Shown here piece by piece: positions 10,441-21,793 of a DNA stretch of 64,000 bases (the stretch's first letter is position 1; each line of letters begins with the position of its first letter). The notes below the pieces were generated by a model. It saw nothing but the letters and a program-made list of their open reading frames with translations. It did no database searches and was not told the DNA's origin. The position numbers and the translations under genes were made by a program. This stretch comes from an uncultured Clostridia bacterium (GTDB lineage Bacteria > Bacillota > Clostridia > TANB77 > CAG-508), in contig CANQSV010000001.1 of assembly GCA_947626605.1 (NCBI GenBank), positions 140,664 through 204,663 of the forward strand, written 5' to 3'.

Positions 10441-10761
10441 TTATCTTGCTTCATTCTTATCCCTTGTTTCTGCTGGAACTCTATATGCATTTCTTTTTCT
10501 AGCATCTAATATATCTTCTGCTACATTATCTTTAATTTTTATTGTTTTTCCATTATAGTGTCTTGATAGTTTATTTTCATCATATTCTACATCATGAAAA
10601 TGTACTATCCCTTCTTTACTCTCTTCAAAATTAAGATGAGATTCTCCATTTGCAATAACATTTAATTTATTTGCTTGTTCTTTTCCTTTTTCGCTTACAG
10701 AAACATTTGTACATCTAACCTCAACTAATTTCTTCCTACCATCACATGCTGTTTCCATCAT
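10441..10761 (-). CDS. Hypothetical protein, upstream of coupling protein
   Basis: ORF in the same orientation; no family recognised. Confidence 0.6.
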   Translation of the reverse strand: MMETACDGRKKLVEVRCTNVSVSEKGKEQANKLNVIANGESHLNFEESKEGIVHFHDVEYDENKLSRHYNGKTIKIKDNVAEDILDARKRNAYRVPAETRDKNEAR

Positions 10762-10782
10762 ATCCCTCCTAAATTATATTCT

Positions 10783-11355
10783 CTATTGTTTTGGATCTGA
10801 AATTTCAAATGCAAAATAAGATTTATAAGGTTTCAATTTGCATTTTCCCTTTACTTCATTTGTTTTTTCATCAAAGTATAATACTGGTTTTACCTCTTCT
10901 GTTGTTTCAGGATCTATAATTGATATTGGTCTTTTAAAATTTGGTGTATACATAAATTCTTTGTACTCTGTTTGTTCAGAATATAATGTATCAAATTTTA
11001 AAGGCATTGGCTTTTTTGATATTGTTATTTTGTCATTTTCTAATAAAGCCATATTTACAACTACTTTTTCCTTGCTAAAAGAAAGAATTAATAGTTGATC
11101 ATAATCTGTTGAAGGATTGTCAACAAAGAAAGTTTTTCTAGTTCCTTTTTCTCTGATTTCTTCGATGTAATCTAATCTCTCTACTGTGTATTTTGGCCAT
11201 TCATTTAAATATTCCTTTGCTGTTCTATTTATTTGATAAATTACTGTATTTATTTCTTTTGGATCTGTTATGCTAAAGTGTTTACCTTGCCAACTCTCCA
11301 TTACTAAACACCCCTTTTCCCATGTTATAAGCATAGTTTTATCTTCAGTACTCAC
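10783..11355 (-). CDS. Hypothetical protein
   Basis: ORF in probable operon with 10441..10761; no family recognised. Confidence 0.6.
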   Translation of the reverse strand: MSTEDKTMLITWEKGCLVMESWQGKHFSITDPKEINTVIYQINRTAKEYLNEWPKYTVERLDYIEEIREKGTRKTFFVDNPSTDYDQLLILSFSKEKVVVNMALLENDKITISKKPMPLKFDTLYSEQTEYKEFMYTPNFKRPISIIDPETTEEVKPVLYFDEKTNEVKGKCKLKPYKSYFAFEISDPKQ

Positions 11356-11417
11356 TATGCTTAATTATATACTTTTTCCGGCTTTTTGTCAACCATTTTT
11401 GTTAATTATGTAAATTA

Positions 11418-12323
11418 TTAGTCTCTATGATTAAAATTCGATATTGCTCTAATTTTTTCTATTTGTTCTTGCTCCTCTGTTGTTACTTTCTTAGGTATTA
11501 CTATTTCTGTATTGACAATCAAATTACCTCTCGTTCCATCTCCTTTCTTGTAACCTTTACCTTTTATTTCTATCTTATCTCCATATTGAACTCCCTTAGG
11601 AATTTTTATTGAAATATTTTCATCTATAATAGTCAAATTTACTCTGGTTCCTAATATTGCATCCCAAGGCGTTATATAAACATTAGTATATAGATCATCT
11701 TCTTTAAGTTTTAATTCTTTTGAGTTCTCTATTTTTATTTTAATTATTAAATCTCCATTTTCTCCACCATTTTTACTCTTGTTTCCTAAACCTGATAATT
11801 TGATTTTTTCATTATTTTTTATTCCTTCTGGAACCTTAAAAGAAAATGTTTTAAATTTTCCTTTTTCATCTTTTAAAGAAATTTTCTTTGATTTTCCATA
11901 ATATCCATCTTCAATAGATATTTCAATACTTGTCTCTATATTCTTTCCTTTTAAAGCTTTTTTATTTGCACTTTTTATTTTTAGTATATTCTCACTATTA
12001 TTTATATCATCTACATTGCCAAAAATCATATTAAACAATTCTTTAGATAATGCTTCTCTTTCTTTTTTATTGGCTTTATATGTTCCGCTTCTTCGTTTTA
12101 TTTTTGAATTCCAAACTCTATCATATTTCTTTTTAGTATCAGCATTTGATAAAACTCTATAAGCTTCATTTATATCCTTAAAACGTTCTTCTGTGTTTCT
12201 CTTTCCAACATTACTATCGGGATGATATTTTTTTGCTTGTTCCCTATAAGCATTTTTTATTTTATTGGGCTCTACTTTTGGTCCATCTAAATTCAATATT
12301 TTATAGTAATCTTTTATAATCAT
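11418..12323 (-). CDS. DnaJ-like co-chaperone (J domain + DnaJ C-terminal domain, no zinc finger; CbpA-like)
   Basis: DYYKILNLDG...YREQAKKYHPDSN J domain with HPD; DnaJ_C region (GYYGKSKKISL..., NVYITPWDAILGTRVNLTI). Confidence 0.85.
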   Translation of the reverse strand: MIIKDYYKILNLDGPKVEPNKIKNAYREQAKKYHPDSNVGKRNTEERFKDINEAYRVLSNADTKKKYDRVWNSKIKRRSGTYKANKKEREALSKELFNMIFGNVDDINNSENILKIKSANKKALKGKNIETSIEISIEDGYYGKSKKISLKDEKGKFKTFSFKVPEGIKNNEKIKLSGLGNKSKNGGENGDLIIKIKIENSKELKLKEDDLYTNVYITPWDAILGTRVNLTIIDENISIKIPKGVQYGDKIEIKGKGYKKGDGTRGNLIVNTEIVIPKKVTTEEQEQIEKIRAISNFNHRD

Positions 12324-12423
12324 TTAAACATCCTCCATCTTCATGGTAGCCTCATTATATCATGAAGATTTTTTTAAGTCTATCAAAATTATATATTTTA
12401 TTTATAAATAATTTTTTATTCTA

Positions 12424-12466
12424 TTCAAAACGAGCTATTGATTTAAAACTCAATAGCTCGTTTATT
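12424..12466. terminator. Bidirectional intrinsic terminator
   Basis: aaaacgagctattgatttaaaactcaatagctcgtttatttt. Confidence 0.7.
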
Positions 12467-12500
12467 TTAGTAACAGTAGAGTAAGAAATTCTTAGATTAT

Positions 12501-12656
12501 TTAATTCTCTTTCACCTTACCATCTTTATTTATTTTATAATATTGGGCAATTAATTCATCTAACTCTACACTTAACTTATAAATTGTTTCATAGTCATCT
12601 CCATTTTCTATACTTTGATTAAGTTTGTCACGTTTTTCACAAATCTTCTCATCCAT
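12501..12656 (-). CDS. Spo0E-like sporulation regulatory (aspartyl-phosphate phosphatase) protein; not in ORF track
   Basis: Translation read from minus strand: MDEKICEKRDKLNQSIENGDDYETIYKLSVELDELIAQYYKINKDGKVKEN*; LSxxLDxLIxxYY signature; upstream aaggag. Confidence 0.7.
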   Translation of the reverse strand: MDEKICEKRDKLNQSIENGDDYETIYKLSVELDELIAQYYKINKDGKVKEN

Positions 12657-12776
12657 AATTTCTTCACTCTCCTTATTTTACAAATATCTCTTTGCTATAC
12701 TTATAAAATACCATATTTTTACATTTGCGTCAATAATACAAATATATTTTTATATGCCTAAAACCGTGATTTTTTA

Positions 12777-13541
12777 TCATTTTTTAACACTTTCTTGTTC
12801 TTTACATGTTTTTCGTATACTTTGTGACAAAATCCCACAGAAAATGATAAACAAAATTAAAGACAAAATTTGTGAAATTCTAATATTATATAACATCAAA
12901 CTATCAATTCTTATCCCTTCTATAAAAAATCTAGCAAAAGAATATAAAATAATGTATATATATGTTATTTCTCCGCTAAATTTTCTGTTTTTACTGATTT
13001 TTGTCAAAATTAAAAATATTATAAAAGTACATATAGATTCATATAAAAATGTTGGATGAACTTTTTTATATATTCCATTTTCAAAAACTGTTATTGCCCA
13101 TGGCAAATTTGTTTCTGTTCCGTATGCTTCGCCATTTATAAAATTTCCCCATCTTCCTATTGACTGCCCTATTGCTAAGACTGGAACAATATAATCTAAT
13201 ATATCGAGAAATTTTATTTTTTTAATTTTAGAAATTATATATATACTTATTGCTCCCGTAATTATTGCACCATATATTGCTAAGCCACCATTTCTAAAAT
13301 TTAATATCTCTTGTGGATTTTCCAAGTAAAAATCAAGCTCAAATAAAATATAATAAATTCTTGCACCTATTATAGAAATTGGCAAAGTTATAATAAACAT
13401 ATCTAAGCAATCATCAAATTTTATATTAAATCTGCCATTTTGAATTTTTAAAATTATTAAACCAATTATAAATGCTGTAGTTAGTATAACCGCATACCAA
13501 TATATATCTATGCCAAATAAATTGAATGCTACTCTTTTCAT
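12777..13541 (-). CDS. lgt: Prolipoprotein diacylglyceryl transferase
   Basis: GGLAIYGAIITG, GQSIGRWGNFINGEAYG and HPTFLYES motifs. Confidence 0.95.
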   Translation of the reverse strand: MKRVAFNLFGIDIYWYAVILTTAFIIGLIILKIQNGRFNIKFDDCLDMFIITLPISIIGARIYYILFELDFYLENPQEILNFRNGGLAIYGAIITGAISIYIISKIKKIKFLDILDYIVPVLAIGQSIGRWGNFINGEAYGTETNLPWAITVFENGIYKKVHPTFLYESICTFIIFLILTKISKNRKFSGEITYIYIILYSFARFFIEGIRIDSLMLYNIRISQILSLILFIIFCGILSQSIRKTCKEQESVKK

Positions 13542-13572
13542 TATTTAATATTTGCTCCTTATAATAATCTAT

Positions 13573-14847
13573 TTATTTTCCATTTATAATTGAAAACACC
13601 ATATTATCTTCTCTAAAAATATCTTCTAAAACTTGTTTTGCATAATCAAGTGTAATTAAATTATAACTTTCCAAATAGTCAAAACTATTAATTCCTTTAA
13701 AAGAATCTGATAAAATCATTCTAGCAATGCTTCCTGGATCATTATATTCTACTACGTATCCACCATATATTTTTTTCTTTATTCTATTAAAATGACTATC
13801 ATCTAAACCATCTTTCTTCATTTTCTTAATCTGCTCTTTTATCTCTTCAATTACTTTTTTAGGATCTTTTGATTGTCCTGATATTAGAACATGTGCATAT
13901 TTTTTTGAAAATTCATAATCCAAATCTGGAGTTGATAATATTAGCCCTTCTTCATACATTTTTTTATACAAATCAGAACTTGAACCTAATAACATATCTA
14001 ATATAACTTCTATTGTTATATGTTTTTTTACCATATTTTCATCATTATCTACTTTGTCTTTGAACCCAATCATAAATAACGGATTACTAACATCCATTGT
14101 TACTTCTATATTCTTTTTATCTATTTCTTGAGGTTCTTCTTCATAAATTCTTTTAATTTCTGCTTGTTTATCTTTTTCTACTAATCTTTTTTTGACCTCT
14201 TCCAAAATTTTCTCTGGTATAAAATCCCCACATATAACCATTGTCATATTAGAAGGATTATAAAAAGTATTATAACATGAATATAAAGTTTCTTTATCTA
14301 TCTCAGCAATAGATTCTACAGTTCCTGCAATATCTATTTTTATTGGATTAACTTTATATAAGCACCTCATCGTATTCATATATAATTGCCAACCTGGATG
14401 ATCATCATACATTTTTATTTCCTGACCTATTATTCCTTTTTCCTTTTCAACATTTTCATCAGTAAAATAAGGATGTTGTACATAATCCATAAGTTCATCT
14501 AAAGCTTCATAAAAATTATCTGTTGCCTCAAAAAGATATGCTGTATGGTCATTAGTAGTATAAGCATTAGCATCAACCCCTAGTGCTGATAAAGTATCTA
14601 AACTATTTACACCACTTTCTTGTTCAAACATTTTGTGCTCTAAAAAATGTGCAACTCCATCTGGAATAGTAATTTCGTTTCCAGTTTTAGGTTCAATAAA
14701 ATGATTATCTATAGATCCAAAATTTGTTCCCCATATTACATATTTTTTTTGTAAATTATTTTTAGGAACAATTATAACTGTTAAGCCATTTTCTAATTTC
14801 TCTATATACATCTTCTCTTTAACTTTTAAATTTTCTATTACTTGCAT
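13573..14847 (-). CDS. M16-family peptidase (YmfH-like)
   Basis: HFLEHKMFE inverted zinc motif; paired with 14868..16142. Confidence 0.85.
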   Translation of the reverse strand: MQVIENLKVKEKMYIEKLENGLTVIIVPKNNLQKKYVIWGTNFGSIDNHFIEPKTGNEITIPDGVAHFLEHKMFEQESGVNSLDTLSALGVDANAYTTNDHTAYLFEATDNFYEALDELMDYVQHPYFTDENVEKEKGIIGQEIKMYDDHPGWQLYMNTMRCLYKVNPIKIDIAGTVESIAEIDKETLYSCYNTFYNPSNMTMVICGDFIPEKILEEVKKRLVEKDKQAEIKRIYEEEPQEIDKKNIEVTMDVSNPLFMIGFKDKVDNDENMVKKHITIEVILDMLLGSSSDLYKKMYEEGLILSTPDLDYEFSKKYAHVLISGQSKDPKKVIEEIKEQIKKMKKDGLDDSHFNRIKKKIYGGYVVEYNDPGSIARMILSDSFKGINSFDYLESYNLITLDYAKQVLEDIFREDNMVFSIINGK

Positions 14848-14867
14848 TTAAATTTCTCCTTTATATA

Positions 14868-16142
14868 TTAATTATTTGTAAGGAAATATATTGTATTAAT
14901 ATTTATTGCATTAGCAAAATCTATTATTTCCTCTTTAGTAACATTATTAATTTTATTCTCATATTCTTCAAAATCAACATTAGTATTAGCTAACTCCTGC
15001 CCTAAATAATATGTTATCTCTGTATCTTGTTCATCTGGAATAAATTTAATTGTAGATAAAATATTTGTCTTTGCATTTTTAATATTTTCATCAGAGAAAT
15101 TCCCTTTTTTCATATCTTCTAATTGTTCTTTAATAACATTAACAGCTTTCTCATAATTTTCTATTTCAATTCCACATTTTATAAAAATATTATTCTTAGG
15201 TTTTAAATAAACCGAACCTGCCGTATACGCTAAGCTTTCCTTTTCCCTAACATTTTGGAATAATTTAGACATTGGATTGCCACCTAATATAGAATTATAT
15301 ACTGATGCTATATATCTCAAATTATCTCTTTTTTTAGTTATATCTAATCCTATCACTAATTTTCCCTGAGTTATATCCATACTTTCAGAAACCACTTCGG
15401 TATTTTCTTTATTATCTTTTTGTTCACTATCAGCATTGTTTACTAAATATTCTGGTTCTCTTTCATTTAAAAAATCTAATTGTTTTGTTATTTCTTCCTT
15501 AACATTCTCTTCTACTTGACCTGATACAAAAAAATCTATTTTACATTTAGATATAAGATTTTTATAATATTCATATAAATCTTTTGATTGTATTTTTTCC
15601 AAACTTTCTATATCACCATATTTATATAAACCGTATGGTTTATCTTTATACATTATTTCCACACATCTATCCATAGCATATTGTGCCTTGTTATCTTTTT
15701 TTCCTTCTATAATCTGTTTTAGATTCTCTTTTTCAGATTGAACATACTCATCATTAAAAGAATTGTTTTCTTCTAATGGTTTAAACACAATTTCTATTAA
15801 TTTTTCTATGCCTTTTTTTAATAACTCCTCTTTTTGTGGAAGAAAATCATCACTAATTGCTTCTAAATAAAATTTCATTACTTGATTATCGCCCGTTTTT
15901 TCAATACCGCAATTAAAACTTGCACCATACATTTCTTCTAATTCTTTACTGATTGCTTCTTGAGTTGGCATATTTTCAGAACCTCTTCTTAAAACTGCAG
16001 GTATTAAAGCATTCTTTGTCACATTATCTTTATTTAAAGGTGTTGTTAAAAATACAGCTAATAAATTAGTTTTGAATTTTTCTGTATTTATAATATGCAA
16101 CTTTATTCCCTTTTTTATTTCTACAACATTATGATTCATCAT
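14868..16142 (-). CDS. M16-family peptidase-like protein (YmfF-like)
   Basis: M16 fold-like sequence without HxxEH; adjacent to the active-site-bearing paralog. Confidence 0.8.
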   Translation of the reverse strand: MMNHNVVEIKKGIKLHIINTEKFKTNLLAVFLTTPLNKDNVTKNALIPAVLRRGSENMPTQEAISKELEEMYGASFNCGIEKTGDNQVMKFYLEAISDDFLPQKEELLKKGIEKLIEIVFKPLEENNSFNDEYVQSEKENLKQIIEGKKDNKAQYAMDRCVEIMYKDKPYGLYKYGDIESLEKIQSKDLYEYYKNLISKCKIDFFVSGQVEENVKEEITKQLDFLNEREPEYLVNNADSEQKDNKENTEVVSESMDITQGKLVIGLDITKKRDNLRYIASVYNSILGGNPMSKLFQNVREKESLAYTAGSVYLKPKNNIFIKCGIEIENYEKAVNVIKEQLEDMKKGNFSDENIKNAKTNILSTIKFIPDEQDTEITYYLGQELANTNVDFEEYENKINNVTKEEIIDFANAININTIYFLTNN

Positions 16143-16254
16143 TACCTCCTATAAATTTATATATATATTATAGTATAATACTTTTTGGAAAATATATACA
16201 AGAGGGAAAAAGTAATTTGTAAAATAAACATTTCTATAGTTTATTAGATTATAT

Positions 16255-16354
16255 GATTTTCTATGTTTTTTTCGTAGCGAGCTTGTGTGGGGACCGACTG
16301 CATAATGATAACATTATGCAGTTGGGACGAGCGAGAAAAAAAGCATAGAAAATC
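16255..16354. mobile_element. MITE-like element family E, copy 1
   Basis: Perfect terminal inverted repeats GATTTTCTATG...CATAGAAAATC, core cgtagcgagcttgtgtggggaccgac..gttgggacgagcgag, flanked by direct repeat agattatat. Confidence 0.65.
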
Positions 16355-16367
16355 AAGATTATATATA

Positions 16368-16408
16368 AAAAAGCGAAATAGAAGACCATATCTTCTACTT
16401 CGCATTTT
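16368..16408 (-). terminator. Intrinsic terminator downstream of SASP gene
   Basis: aaaaaagcgaaatagaagaccatatcttctacttcgc. Confidence 0.65.
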
Positions 16409-16412
16409 TAAT

Positions 16413-16580
16413 CTACACTTTTCTATTTGCAATCTCTATTGCTTTTGAAACTATATTACCACATGTTTTTGCGGATACATTTCCCCAACCGCCATCTCTT
16501 TTTACAGTTTCATACACACCTAATTCCTTTGCAATTTCCATTTTCAAGTTTTCTGACATTAAACCTTTTGAATTTGCCAT
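16413..16580 (-). CDS. Small acid-soluble spore protein, alpha/beta type; not in ORF track
   Basis: Translation: MANSKGLMSENLKMEIAKELGVYETVKRDGGWGNVSAKTCGNIVSKAIEIANRKV*; EIAKELG and GGWGNVSAKxxGxxV signatures; SD aggagg. Confidence 0.9.
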   Translation of the reverse strand: MANSKGLMSENLKMEIAKELGVYETVKRDGGWGNVSAKTCGNIVSKAIEIANRKV

Positions 16581-16678
16581 AATAACCCTCCTATTGAAGA
16601 AGAAAATTATCTTCTTACAATCTTATTATTTGCATAGAATCGTTTTTTATTACGGCAATTTTTAGAAATTAACATCCC

Positions 16679-18070
16679 TTACATTGTTAGCGTTCCATTC
16701 GGTGTATCTATAATAACAAGTATATCTTGTTCCTTGCCATTTTCCGCATTTATATATATTAGAAAATCATTTCCTTTTATTCTTCCTTTAAATTCCCAAC
16801 ATAACACTTCCGTTTTATACTCTGTTGGAATTATTGCTAATTTTTCACTAGAAATTTTTAATTTATCATTTAAATTCTTTTTCGCCTCTTCCTTTGTTAT
16901 TTTTGGATTTTCGATTTTTCGTTTTTCATGAGAATTTAAATATCCTGTTGTTTCCATTCCCAGAACTTCTCCACTATCTAAAGCAATTTTCAATTTTATT
17001 AAATCTGGATAAATAATAACATCATCTTGATTATAAGCATAATTCACTGTTAGTATTCCATTTTGTTTCATATAATATGTTTCCTTCATATTATTAAAAC
17101 CTTTATCTTTTAAGAAATCCAAACCTATTTTGTTAGCTTCTTCCATATTTATAAGTTCTTCGCCAATTTCTCTATTATAATTCATATACACAATATGACC
17201 ACCTTTTTTAGAAATTGCCATTGATGCATAATTGTTATCATCACCATTTTTCATCTTAATAGAAAAATTATATGATGGAATATTTCCATTTTCAGAAAAA
17301 CCATTAGAATTTATTTCATCAAAATTTTCTTTTCCAAAAAAATTCTCTACTATTTTTCTTGCTTCTTCTTCACTTATATCCGAACCTGTTAATCCCTTTC
17401 TCTTTGGATTAGTTAGATGTTCCGAAAATGCACCATCATATATAAGACCCGCATACTCGTGAAAATTCTCTTCTATATTGCTAAAACTCTGTGAAGATAA
17501 ATTACTTACTTCTTGAGCAAATGCTACATTCCCTTTTTTATCTAATTCTCCCCAACTAATATTTCCTTCATTTATATCATTTGATAATTGATTTAATGTA
17601 TTTTTTAATTCAACACTATAATCATGTAATTCTTCTAAATTCTCTAAATCTTCTTGTTTTAATTTTTCATCATTAATATTTTTATTTGCTAAAGAATAAC
17701 TGTACTCACTAACTTGATTCAAAAATTTTTGTGCATTAGAAAGCCCTTCTACATTTATAGGAAGTTGAGCTAAATATGTTGATGCTAAATTTGAATCTCT
17801 CCATACATTCATCAACGTTTCTGCTCCATGTTCTGGTGTTGTTGAAATCAAAGATTTTGCTAAATACACCTCTACTTCCTCTATATAGTTTACCAATTCA
17901 TAAAAAGCATAATTATATGCATTTTCGGAAACTTGTCTATATTGCCTTTGTTTTTTATAAATATATAATCCCATTATAGCTATAATAATTATTGCAACAA
18001 TTATTATGCTTAGCATATGTCTGTCTTTTAGTCTTTCTTTCCAATCGTAAATTTTTTCTTTAACACTCAT
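16679..18070 (-). CDS. ypeB: Germination protein YpeB
   Basis: N-terminal TM followed by YNYAFYELVNYIEEVEVYLAKSL; PepSY-like repeats; adjacent to sleB. Confidence 0.9.
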   Translation of the reverse strand: MSVKEKIYDWKERLKDRHMLSIIIVAIIIIAIMGLYIYKKQRQYRQVSENAYNYAFYELVNYIEEVEVYLAKSLISTTPEHGAETLMNVWRDSNLASTYLAQLPINVEGLSNAQKFLNQVSEYSYSLANKNINDEKLKQEDLENLEELHDYSVELKNTLNQLSNDINEGNISWGELDKKGNVAFAQEVSNLSSQSFSNIEENFHEYAGLIYDGAFSEHLTNPKRKGLTGSDISEEEARKIVENFFGKENFDEINSNGFSENGNIPSYNFSIKMKNGDDNNYASMAISKKGGHIVYMNYNREIGEELINMEEANKIGLDFLKDKGFNNMKETYYMKQNGILTVNYAYNQDDVIIYPDLIKLKIALDSGEVLGMETTGYLNSHEKRKIENPKITKEEAKKNLNDKLKISSEKLAIIPTEYKTEVLCWEFKGRIKGNDFLIYINAENGKEQDILVIIDTPNGTLTM

Positions 18071-18119
18071 TTCAATTCCTTTCCAAAATTTAAAAACTTT
18101 TAAATCTTAATATCTTTAA

Positions 18120-18590
18120 TTATTTACAAAATCTGTGTTTTCCAATTCTAACAGTTAAAGGTCTTGACCATATCCATGAATTTGTTGCAGTATCTGGGTT
18201 AAAATAATAAATTGCTCCATTTGTTGGATCCCAACCATTCATCGCGTCTTCTGCAGCTTTATAAACAGTTGAATCCTCTGAAATAGGAACATTTATCTGT
18301 CCATCTGAAACAGCAGTAAAAGCTCCAGATTCATATATAACTCCTGCAATAGTGTTTGGAAAGTTTGGATGCTTTACTCTATTTAATATAACGGCTCCAA
18401 CAGCTACTTGTCCTTCGTAACTTTCCCCTCTTGCTTCTCCATTTATTGCTCTTGCAAGTAGTTGGGTATCTGGTGTTCTTCCCTTGTCTGCCGCATATAT
18501 TCTATTTTTATAAGCAATAATCAAAATCAAAAAAAGAATTATTACGGAAATAAACAAAAATTTAATTACTTTTCTCACATTATTACGCAT
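18120..18590 (-). CDS. sleB: Spore cortex-lytic enzyme / cell wall hydrolase SleB
   Basis: LLARAINGEARGESYEGQVAVGAVILNRVKHPNFPNTIAGVIYE hydrolase_2 motif; ypeB neighbour. Confidence 0.9.
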   Translation of the reverse strand: MRNNVRKVIKFLFISVIILFLILIIAYKNRIYAADKGRTPDTQLLARAINGEARGESYEGQVAVGAVILNRVKHPNFPNTIAGVIYESGAFTAVSDGQINVPISEDSTVYKAAEDAMNGWDPTNGAIYYFNPDTATNSWIWSRPLTVRIGKHRFCK

Positions 18591-18779
18591 ATCTTACTCC
18601 TAATCTTTAGAACAATTTTCTTTTATATAAATATATATTTTTATTTTTACCTAAAAAAGAAAAAATATTCCTTTAAAAAAATTTAATATAAAATTTTTTA
18701 CTTTTTTGCTATTTCTTTATAAATGTGATAAAATTACTTCACAGTATATTTTGTTAATGTAAATAAACTGGAGGTTCAT

Positions 18780-19907
18780 ATGAAAAAAATACTTATTTTT
18801 TATGGCTCTTACGGTGGTGGACATCTATCAGCTGCAAATTCCATAAAAGAAGGTTTAAACGAGATAAACCCTAATATTGAAATAAAAACTGTTGATTGCA
18901 TCCAATATGTAAATAAAGCTATAAATAAACTTTCTACAACAGCATACAATGAAATGGCAAAAAAAGCTCCTTGGGCATGGGGAAAAATTTACTCTGGTTC
19001 CAAAAGAGGACCTTTAGCTCATTTCACAACAAATTCAAATAAAATAATGGCATTAAAGTTAAATAGATTAATAAGAACAGAAAATCCTGATTTAATAATT
19101 TCAACTCACCCATTTGCAACTCAAATGTGTGCATTTCTAAAAAAAAGACATGCTATTGATATTAAACTTGCAACTATTCTTACAGACTATGCTCCACATG
19201 ACCAATGGCTTGTTTTTTCTGATTATTGTGAATATTTTTTTGTTGCACATGATGATATGAAAAATGCATTAATAAAAAAGGGAATTGATTCTAATAAAAT
19301 ATATGCTACAGGAATCCCTCTTTCCAATAGATTTTTAATGCATTATAATAAAGAAGAAATTTTAAATAGTTTGGGATTAAAAAAAGATAAAACTACAATA
19401 TTATTTTTTGCAGGAGGAAAATTTGGTTTAGGTAAGAGCAATACCTATGAAATTCTAAGAACTCTTGCCGAAAAATTTTCAGATATTCAAGTTATTGCAA
19501 TATCTGGAAAAAATGAAAAAATGAAAAAAGAATTTGATACCATAGTTTCAGAAACATATTCACAAGACAATATCAAAGTTTTAGAATACACCAATATGAT
19601 TCCTCAACTTATGACCATTTCCAATTTAGTTATAACAAAACCAGGTGGACTTACAGTTACAGAAAGCCTAGCATCTGGTTTGCCAATTATTATTATTAAT
19701 CCTATCCCTGGTCAAGAAGAGGAAAATGCAGAATACCTAGAAGAGCATCAGGTTGGTATTTGGCTAAAAAAAGAAGATAACTTACAAGAGTTCCTATCAA
19801 ACTTATTTAGTTCTAAAATAACAATAAGAAATATGAAAATCCGTGCCAGATTATTTGCAAAAAAGAACTCAACTAAAGATATTTGTAAAATTTTATTAAA
19901 TAATTGA
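18780..19907 (+). CDS. MGDG synthase/UgtP-like glycosyltransferase (GT28-type)
   Basis: FYGSYGGGHLSAANSIKEGL; C-terminal TKPGGLTVTESLASGLPIII donor-binding motif. Confidence 0.85.
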   Translation: MKKILIFYGSYGGGHLSAANSIKEGLNEINPNIEIKTVDCIQYVNKAINKLSTTAYNEMAKKAPWAWGKIYSGSKRGPLAHFTTNSNKIMALKLNRLIRTENPDLIISTHPFATQMCAFLKKRHAIDIKLATILTDYAPHDQWLVFSDYCEYFFVAHDDMKNALIKKGIDSNKIYATGIPLSNRFLMHYNKEEILNSLGLKKDKTTILFFAGGKFGLGKSNTYEILRTLAEKFSDIQVIAISGKNEKMKKEFDTIVSETYSQDNIKVLEYTNMIPQLMTISNLVITKPGGLTVTESLASGLPIIIINPIPGQEEENAEYLEEHQVGIWLKKEDNLQEFLSNLFSSKITIRNMKIRARLFAKKNSTKDICKILLNN

Positions 19908-19937
19908 TTGACTTTTTCAATTTAATATATATAATAC

Positions 19938-19975
19938 GTAGTGTGAGATTTAAACCTCTCACTATGTTTTTGTCT
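19938..19975 (+). terminator. Intrinsic terminator after glycosyltransferase
   Basis: agtgtgagatttaaacctctcactatgttttt. Confidence 0.55.
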
Positions 19976-19983
19976 AATAATAA

Positions 19984-21306
<1,323 letters not shown>

Positions 21307-21318
21307 AACAGAAATTTT

Positions 21319-21360
21319 CTAAAATATACATTATTTAAATAATAATGTATATTTTTTATT
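21319..21360 (+). terminator. Intrinsic terminator of purA
   Basis: aaaatatacattatttaaataataatgtatatttttt. Confidence 0.6.
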
Positions 21361-21512
21361 ATTTGGAATATACTATTAAAAAATGAAGTTTTATTTCTTA
21401 CAATTAATAATGTCTCTCAGTAAAAAAGTTTATAAATTGCAATATTCTCCCTATTTTGCATTAAAAAGTGTTGACATTTTAGTTTGTTAGTAATATAATT
21501 AGTTTTGTACAT

Positions 21513-21588
21513 CGCGGGGTGGAGCAGTTGGCAGCTCGTCGGGCTCATAACCCGAAGGTCGGTAGTTCGAGTCTACCCCCCGCAACCA
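21513..21588 (+). tRNA. Initiator tRNA-fMet (CAT)
   Basis: Cloverleaf cgcggggtggagcagttggcagctcgtcgggctcataacccgaaggtcggtagttcgagtctaccccccgcaacca; C1-A72 mismatch and GGG/CCC anticodon stem are initiator hallmarks; encoded CCA. Confidence 0.95.
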
Positions 21589-21697
21589 AATTAGAATAGC
21601 CTTTTGTATTAAAAAGTTAAATTTGACATATTATACAATATTGGCTATATTATTACAGTAGTTACTTAGTAGGTCGAGTAATTTATGTAACAAAAAA

Positions 21698-21735
21698 GAC
21701 TAGGAATCCCGAACAATTTCCTAGTCTTTTTGTGA
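21698..21735 (+). terminator. Intrinsic terminator
   Basis: aaaaaagactaggaatcccgaacaatttcctagtcttttt. Confidence 0.75.
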
Positions 21736-21793
21736 ATTAATGTAAAAATTATGTTAAAATTTCTACAAAAACAAAAAAATTTGAGGTGAAATC

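Noticed and set aside
12625-13059. 144-aa plus-strand ORF
   Set aside because: Antisense to lgt and the upstream intergenic region; lgt is clearly the real gene.
16244-16432. 62-aa minus-strand ORF
   Set aside because: Lies across MITE family E copy 1, the SASP terminator and the SASP 3' end; no recognisable protein.
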